Source: Bacteriovoracaceae bacterium UBA6200 (GTDB lineage Bacteria; Bdellovibrionota; Bacteriovoracia; Bacteriovoracales; Bacteriovoracaceae). From it: a DNA stretch of 64,000 bases. Location of the stretch: positions 514,937 through 578,936 of the forward strand of contig DISW01000025.1 of assembly GCA_002422605.1 (NCBI GenBank), given 5' to 3'. Made by a program: the position numbers and the translations under genes. Below the pieces are notes generated by a model. The model was not told the DNA's origin and made no database searches. It worked only from the letters and a program-made list of their open reading frames with translations. Shown in pieces: positions 59,263-64,000 of the stretch. How positions within the stretch are numbered: the stretch's first letter is position 1; every line of letters starts with the position of its first letter.

Positions 59263-59299
59263 ACTTCCGCCAGGCGGAAGTCAAATGGTAGACGCTACC
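59263..59299 (+). repeat. Compact A-B pair, copy 4
   Basis: ACTTCCGCCAGGCGGAAGT, two perfect 9-bp arms around one base, then CAAAT, then GGTAGACGCTACC. It closes the toxin-antitoxin module on the side facing the capsule genes. Confidence 0.9.
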
Positions 59300-59318
59300 T
59301 TTCATCAGTTTGTTAGGT

Positions 59319-59458
59319 ATGAATGAAATCATTGATGGTAAAACAACAGAATACGATCGCAACGAAGATCGCCTTGCCCGCTTTAAACAAAAAAAATAAT
59401 GGCCGTAATCATCTTTAAAAAAACGTCCGATTTTGAGCGCATTCGTCACGTTTGCTGA
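59319..59458 (+). other. Two overlapping mini-ORFs, possible gene remnants
   Basis: A 26-codon frame (MNEIIDGKTTEYDRNEDR then LARFKQKK) ends in TAATG, whose ATG starts a 19-codon frame (MAVIIFKKTSDFERIRHVC). The one-base stop-start overlap imitates a toxin-antitoxin pair, but both are very short and lack good ribosome sites. They may be relics of a decayed module. In the gap 59143-59637 I otherwise see only the A-B pair and AT-rich sequence. Confidence 0.3.
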
Positions 59459-59637
59459 TGAAGAATAACTTCATTTCTGCCACGGAGCGGCCAAGCTAAG
59501 GTCGGAGATCTCACATACCTGATTAAATCACTTTATAATTAAGAAATCTTAAGGTTTCCCTCGTTGTTAAAGCATTTCGCCTTTCATAAGATTCTTTAGA
59601 GAAAATTAATTACACGTCATAAAGGACTATACGCGTA

Positions 59638-60597
59638 ATGGAAGAGTCAATTGCAGTAAGACAGGATGTCGATGTTTCTGAAAAATCATCTACACATTCA
59701 GCAGTACAAAAATTAAAAAAACTCGTTCGAAAGAATCGTTTGTTTGTGGGGACGGTAGTTGTTCCGACGCTGATATCGATTATCTATTACGGGTTCATCG
59801 CTTCGGATATCTATATATCGGAGTCGCAGTTTTTGGTGAGGAGTTCGAAGCAGTCAGCACCAACGGGGCTGGGGATGATTTTAGGGCCGACCTTTTCCAA
59901 TGCTCTTAATGATAATCATAGTGTGAATGCTTATATTTTATCTCGAGATGCTCTGAAGAATTTGGATAGTGAACTCGCTGTGAGGGACATTTACTCCCGT
60001 GATAGCATTGATTTCATTTCCCGATTTGGGCTTATGCGTTGGAAGCAAAACTTCGAAGGGCTTTATGAGTACTACCACCGTCATGTCAGCATCTATCTGG
60101 ATAACGTATCAGCAATCTCAACCTTAAAGGTCAGTGCTTACAAACCAGAAGACGCTCAAAAAATAAATGAAGTGCTTCTTTTAGATGCTGAAAAGCATGT
60201 GAATAAGCTCAATGAAAGAGCGAGACTGGATGCCATTCGTTTTGCCAAACAAGATTTAGATATTGCTCAGAAGTCTGCGCAAGATGCGTCGGAAGCTTTA
60301 ACTGAGTATAGAAATAAAAAAGGGATTATTTTTGATCCGGCCTACTTTGAACAGCTTGTTGCAGAGAAGGCAATTACGCTTGAACAGCTCAAGAATCGTC
60401 ATGCGGCTTACATTTCTGCCAGTGATGAGGCAAGACGGCAGTTCCTTTATCTAGAGCGTTTAGCTGAACCTCATCTACCAGACTATCCTCTTGAACCAAG
60501 AAGGATCAGAACTATTTTAGCAACCTTTATACTTGGGCTCATTATTTGGGGCGTTCTAAGTATGTTAGCGGCGGGAGTTCGCGAGCATCATGACTAG
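59638..60597 (+). CDS. kpsE: Capsule export inner-membrane protein KpsE-like
   Basis: A 319-residue polysaccharide co-polymerase family protein. A transmembrane helix near residues 37-54 (LFVGTVVVPTLISIIYYGFI) is followed by a periplasmic domain with YISESQFLVRSS and a long coiled coil (residues about 190-260), then a C-terminal helix (ILATFILGLIIWGVLSMLAA). It links the ABC transporter to the outer-membrane OPX channel. The ATG follows AAAGGA. It overlaps kpsM by 8 bp. Confidence 0.9.
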   Translation: MEESIAVRQDVDVSEKSSTHSAVQKLKKLVRKNRLFVGTVVVPTLISIIYYGFIASDIYISESQFLVRSSKQSAPTGLGMILGPTFSNALNDNHSVNAYILSRDALKNLDSELAVRDIYSRDSIDFISRFGLMRWKQNFEGLYEYYHRHVSIYLDNVSAISTLKVSAYKPEDAQKINEVLLLDAEKHVNKLNERARLDAIRFAKQDLDIAQKSAQDASEALTEYRNKKGIIFDPAYFEQLVAEKAITLEQLKNRHAAYISASDEARRQFLYLERLAEPHLPDYPLEPRRIRTILATFILGLIIWGVLSMLAAGVREHHD

Positions 60598-61378
60598 AAA
60601 TGATTTTTTTAAATCGCTTTCTATTCAGTGCCGAGTGATCGGCGCCCTCACATTACGAGAAGTGATTACTCGTTATGGGAGAAAGAATATTGGGTTTCTT
60701 TGGCTGTTTATTGAGCCGATGCTTTTTACGCTTGTGATCTCTGCTTTATGGAATGCGACCAGAGATGCTCACGGATATAAGCTTCCGATTACTGCCTTTG
60801 CGGTGACTGGGTATTCTTCGGTATTACTCTGGAGAAATATGGTGAACCGCTGTAGTGGAGCGATGACTCCGAATATTGGGCTACTCTTTCATCGTAATGT
60901 GAAAGTGCTTGATGTTTTTAGCGCCAGGATTCTTTTGGAGTTTATTGGAGCAACTGCGGCTTTTATTGGGATTAGTCTTATTTATATTTCAGTTGGGTTG
61001 ATGCAACTCCCGAATGATGTATTAAAAGTTATTACGGGTTGGATGATGCTTTCCTGGTTTGGGGCATCTCTAGCGTTAGTGATGGGGTGCCTATCAGAAA
61101 GGTCAGATATGGTGGAAAAGATTTGGAATCCACTTCAGTTTGTACTTTTCCCCCTCTCTGGTGTGGCCTTTATGGTGGATTGGCTGCCAAAGAACGCTCA
61201 AGACATTATCCTTATGTTCCCTATGGTTCATGGAGTTGAGTTAATAAGAGAAGGTTATTTTGGTCATATGGCGCGAGCTCATTATGATCTGAATTTTCTG
61301 ACCTTAGTCTGCTTGTGTCTGACATTGGTGGGTCTTGTTCTTTCTAAAGAAACAGCAAGGAAGATGAATCCATCATGA
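60590..61378 (+). CDS. kpsM: Capsule ABC transporter permease KpsM
   Basis: A 262-residue ABC-2 permease with about six transmembrane helices. TLREVITRYGRKNIGFLWLF at residues 20-39 is the amphipathic entry helix typical of KpsM, and FLWLFIEPMLFTLVISALW follows. It moves lipid-linked polysaccharide across the inner membrane with KpsT, whose start overlaps its stop by 4 bp. Confidence 0.94.
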   Translation: MTRNDFFKSLSIQCRVIGALTLREVITRYGRKNIGFLWLFIEPMLFTLVISALWNATRDAHGYKLPITAFAVTGYSSVLLWRNMVNRCSGAMTPNIGLLFHRNVKVLDVFSARILLEFIGATAAFIGISLIYISVGLMQLPNDVLKVITGWMMLSWFGASLALVMGCLSERSDMVEKIWNPLQFVLFPLSGVAFMVDWLPKNAQDIILMFPMVHGVELIREGYFGHMARAHYDLNFLTLVCLCLTLVGLVLSKETARKMNPS

Positions 61379-62019
61379 TGAAGCTTGAGAACGTCACCAA
61401 GATTTATAATACGAGACAAGGACCACGAACGATCCTTGATAACATCAATCTTGAAATCAAGAAAGGTGAGAAGATTGGGATACTTGGTGGAAATGGAGCG
61501 GGTAAGTCGACTCTTATTCGAATCATTGCTCAAGCGGAGCAACCAACACGTGGGAAAGTAATTCACGGGATGAGTGTTTCGTGGCCGCTCGCTTTTGGTG
61601 GGGCTTTTCAAGGAAGTCTTTCCGGCATTGATAACCTTAAGTTTATTTGCAGAGTTTATGGAACGGATATTGAGAAGACGATTGATTACGTGAAGGATTT
61701 TACGGAGCTTGGACAGTATCTATATGAGCCTGTGAAGAATTATTCTTCGGGGATGAGGGCGAAGCTTGCGTTTGCGATTTCGATGTCGGTTGAGTTTGAT
61801 TGTTACTTAATTGATGAAGTGATTGCGGTTGGGGATGCGAGGTTTCAGGAGAAATGTAAGCGGGAGTTGTTTGAGAAGAGGAGAGATCGAAGCTTGATTC
61901 TTGTTTCTCATGTCGTATCAAATATTAAACAATATTGCATGAGGGCTTGCGTATTAAAACAGGGTGTCCTTGAAGAATTTGGAGACTTAGAAGCAGCTTA
62001 TAAACGATATAATACCTAA
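61375..62019 (+). CDS. kpsT: Capsule ABC transporter ATPase KpsT
   Basis: A 214-residue ATPase, the short KpsT form. Walker A is GGNGAGKSTLIRII, the signature motif is NYSSGMRAKLAFAISM, and Walker B is CYLIDEVIAVGD. The H-loop is VSHVVSNIK. It energises export through KpsM. The stretch around 61700-61870 uses a distinctly GAG/GCG/TTG-rich codon set, unlike its neighbours. Confidence 0.95.
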   Translation: MMKLENVTKIYNTRQGPRTILDNINLEIKKGEKIGILGGNGAGKSTLIRIIAQAEQPTRGKVIHGMSVSWPLAFGGAFQGSLSGIDNLKFICRVYGTDIEKTIDYVKDFTELGQYLYEPVKNYSSGMRAKLAFAISMSVEFDCYLIDEVIAVGDARFQEKCKRELFEKRRDRSLILVSHVVSNIKQYCMRACVLKQGVLEEFGDLEAAYKRYNT

Positions 62020-62031
62020 GAACCTTAAAAT

Positions 62032-63573
62032 ATGTCTTTATCAAAAAAAATACGAAAGCTATTAGTAAATCCGAAACTATTTTATACAGACAGTTCAGTA
62101 TTTAAGTTAATCAATTTTGTTAAGGTTACTTACCGTCAGCCTAGAATTGAATATAATAAAACGGAAGATGCTCTTAGTGATGATATTGTCTTTATTATTT
62201 GTAATGCAATCTCTAATAATGCTAATGGTGTTACCGCTTTTATCTACAATCATCTTCCTCGGAGGATATGCTTTTTAAAAGAAAATACAATCCACGTCAT
62301 AAGAGTTGTAGTCGATATTTTATTTGATAATGATGTAAAGGTGTCCATTCTCTATAAAGGAAGGTTTTGTACAGTTAGATCTAGGTTTCGTGCAATCGTG
62401 CTCCTTACAAAAAAAACATTTAATACGATTAGATTAGAGGACAGGCTTGGTAGAGAGTCTTTTTTTGAACTTGAAGGGTGGACGATAGAAGGGCTTAGCA
62501 TTAGATCAACTGATAAAAATTTAATATCAACAAAGATAGATTTAAAACATGCAAGGGATATGAAACTTTTTGATCTCAATTCGATAAATTTGTTGAATCA
62601 GGTTTTATGTTATCCTCATGAGGATGAAGTGAGTTTTGATATTGATGTCGTTTATACATGGGTGAATTCTCAAGATGAAAAATGGATGAAGCAATACAAT
62701 GAATATAAACGAAAAATTTCGCAAAACGACTCTACTAGTCTCGCAAGGTTCGAAAACCGAAACGAACTAAAGTATAGCTTAAGATCGATTGATCTCTATG
62801 CTCCTTGGGTTAGGAAAATTTATATTGTTTCTAACTGTGCTCCACCAGACTGGTTGAGGTTTTCCGATAGAATTGCATGGGTGTATCATGAAGAATTGTT
62901 TGATTCTGAAGTCTTGCCTTTATTTAATTCTCATGCAATTGAAACAAAATTGCACAAGATTAAAGGACTTTCAAAATTTTTTCTGTATTTTAATGATGAT
63001 TTTTTCTTAACTAAGCCAGTTAGAAAAAATGATTTTTTTGATTCGAACGGCTTGTCAAAAATTAATTTTGAAAGGTGGGGGAATGTTAACGGAGAACCTG
63101 ATATAGCGAAACCAGATTACTTGAATGCTGCAATAAATGGCCAAAGATGGTTAGAGAGTAAATTTGGGGTCAGTGTCACACAGTTTCATTGTCATTCTCC
63201 TTACCCGTTAAGAACTGACTTATTATCTGAACTTGAAAATGAGTGTAAAGAACACTTTGTAAAAACAGGTTCAACACGGTTTCGAGGAATTACAGATATC
63301 TCAGCAGTATCATTTCTATATCATCATTATGCCTATCTTGTACAAAAAGGATATAAAGTTCACTCTAATTCGCTCCTGATTCAATCAAGGCAAAATTATG
63401 TTGCTACTTTTGAAAGGTTATTAGGTGCAAAAGAAGAAGCGAATTTACATGAGAGAGTAGTATCGATATGTATAAATGATGGTTATAATAGCCATTTGGA
63501 CAGAGATTGGAATCATTCAGTAATATCTTTTTTAAAAAGTTACTTCATAAAAAAATCCAAATTTGAGAATTAG
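62032..63573 (+). CDS. Stealth-family capsular polysaccharide hexose-1-phosphate transferase
   Basis: A 513-residue cytoplasmic protein. Stealth conserved regions are visible: DIDVVYTWVNSQDEKWMKQY near residue 204 (region 1), FENRNELKYSLRSIDLYAPW followed by VRKIYIVSN and FFLYFNDDFFLTKPV (region 2), and SVTQFHCHSPYPLRTDLL (region 3). These proteins add sugar-1-phosphate units, building phosphodiester-linked capsules. The upstream 200 residues are variable. Codon use is more AT-rich than in the kps genes, consistent with a variable serotype region. It begins 12 bp after kpsT. Confidence 0.9.
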   Translation: MSLSKKIRKLLVNPKLFYTDSSVFKLINFVKVTYRQPRIEYNKTEDALSDDIVFIICNAISNNANGVTAFIYNHLPRRICFLKENTIHVIRVVVDILFDNDVKVSILYKGRFCTVRSRFRAIVLLTKKTFNTIRLEDRLGRESFFELEGWTIEGLSIRSTDKNLISTKIDLKHARDMKLFDLNSINLLNQVLCYPHEDEVSFDIDVVYTWVNSQDEKWMKQYNEYKRKISQNDSTSLARFENRNELKYSLRSIDLYAPWVRKIYIVSNCAPPDWLRFSDRIAWVYHEELFDSEVLPLFNSHAIETKLHKIKGLSKFFLYFNDDFFLTKPVRKNDFFDSNGLSKINFERWGNVNGEPDIAKPDYLNAAINGQRWLESKFGVSVTQFHCHSPYPLRTDLLSELENECKEHFVKTGSTRFRGITDISAVSFLYHHYAYLVQKGYKVHSNSLLIQSRQNYVATFERLLGAKEEANLHERVVSICINDGYNSHLDRDWNHSVISFLKSYFIKKSKFEN

Positions 63574-64000
63574 ATTTTTGTCTGAACTTTTTTATCGAAA
63601 TTAATCATTTCATCTAATAGTATTTTATCATTTTCGTGTCTTTTAGTGAGGTAACGAGATTTGTTTTTGCGTTTATGCCAAAAATGAATTGGCATAGAAG
63701 ATTCAGGATGGTTCGATTTAAGCTGATAGAAAAAATGTCTGAAGCCGTAAAGCAGGCTTATGTTTTTCGTCCTAAAGTCTATATAGTAATCGTCAGTCTG
63801 AGATTCTACCGACCGCAAACCATCCATCGCGGTTGCTCGATGTAACATTTCTATATCTTCGCAACCATAACCTTTAAACTTTTCGCAGTATCCATTTAAT
63901 TTATGAAAAAAGTTAAAGTTAAACAGCTGAATTCCAGTAGTATATCCGATTTGATCAATTTCAGATGGGTTTAATCTAAACTCTTCAACAAGAGAAAATT
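63570..64000 (-). CDS. Partial glycosyltransferase (GT7/galactosyltransferase-like C-terminal part)
   Basis: The reverse strand is open from the window end to a TAA at 63570, giving 143 residues of a C-terminus. GYTTGIQLFNFNFFHKLNGY followed by CEKFKGYGCEDIEML is the acceptor and acidic signature of the GT7 C-terminal galactosyltransferase family (compare the usual G-W/Y-G-x-E-D motif). The 5' part lies beyond the window. It faces the Stealth gene tail to tail with a 4-bp overlap, so a second, opposed transcription unit of capsule genes is likely. Confidence 0.8.
   Translation of the reverse strand, partial: FSLVEEFRLNPSEIDQIGYTTGIQLFNFNFFHKLNGYCEKFKGYGCEDIEMLHRATAMDGLRSVESQTDDYYIDFRTKNISLLYGFRHFFYQLKSNHPESSMPIHFWHKRKNKSRYLTKRHENDKILLDEMINFDKKVQTKI

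Noticed and set aside
58301..59299. A and B palindromes as integron attC sites
   Set aside because: Too short, and the attC core ends (GTTRRRY and RYYYAAC) are missing; no integrase is in the window.
59261..59449. Minus-strand 62-codon frame across the last A-B pair
   Set aside because: Reads through both palindromes and has no ribosome site.
1..64000. tRNA, rRNA, CRISPR arrays, insertion sequences
   Set aside because: None recognised on reading both strands; a covariance-model scan would settle tRNA and ncRNA.

Overview
The window looks like chromosome from a predatory-type bacterium of the Bdellovibrionota, most plausibly a Bacteriovorax/Peredibacter-like member. This is an inference from moderately low GC, dense Gram-negative gene content, many small lipoproteins and secreted proteins of unknown function, and a large share of secreted hydrolases. 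No rRNA, tRNA, CRISPR array, phage or insertion sequence was recognised.

Layout: 1-12.7 kb holds housekeeping and phosphate genes (recJ, cut by the window start; a secreted Pro/Gln-rich protein; nhaC; ppk1-sixA facing ppx; an NADP isocitrate dehydrogenase; a kexin-like surface protease with a membrane-anchored partner). 12.7-18 kb holds a stress protein and a tightly overlapping operon of a DUF4383 membrane protein, a FAD-Rieske oxidoreductase, egtB and egtD (ergothioneine synthesis). 18-31 kb is a patchwork of a secreted HNH nuclease, a two-component system, two paralogous metzincin-like zinc proteins, a degenerate response regulator, a nucleotidyltransferase-BON fusion with a phosphoesterase, a SET protein, a PLP enzyme and a three-gene envelope-stress membrane operon. 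31-44.7 kb holds a di-heme peroxidase, glutathione-dependent formaldehyde detoxification (frmA-frmB), a lipase-like hydrolase, a kinase core, Cu/Zn superoxide dismutase, cbpA-cbpM and several secreted proteins.

44.8-64 kb is a capsule region in two blocks. An outer-membrane polysaccharide export protein and a KpsS-like protein lie at 44.8-47.4 kb; kpsE-kpsM-kpsT, a Stealth-family phosphotransferase and a partial glycosyltransferase lie from 59.6 kb to the end. Between them sit an outer-membrane barrel protein, an operon of a collagen-like lipoprotein and a large secreted helical protein, a 679-residue lipoprotein, and a defence or addiction island (two Fic proteins, a HigB-HigA pair and an antitoxin remnant). 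The island is punctuated by two short palindromes, here called A and B, always in the same order and orientation.

The least-explained items are the A/B palindrome array around the Fic and toxin-antitoxin modules, the collagen-like/helical two-gene operon, and the two loci that pair a metzincin with a response regulator.
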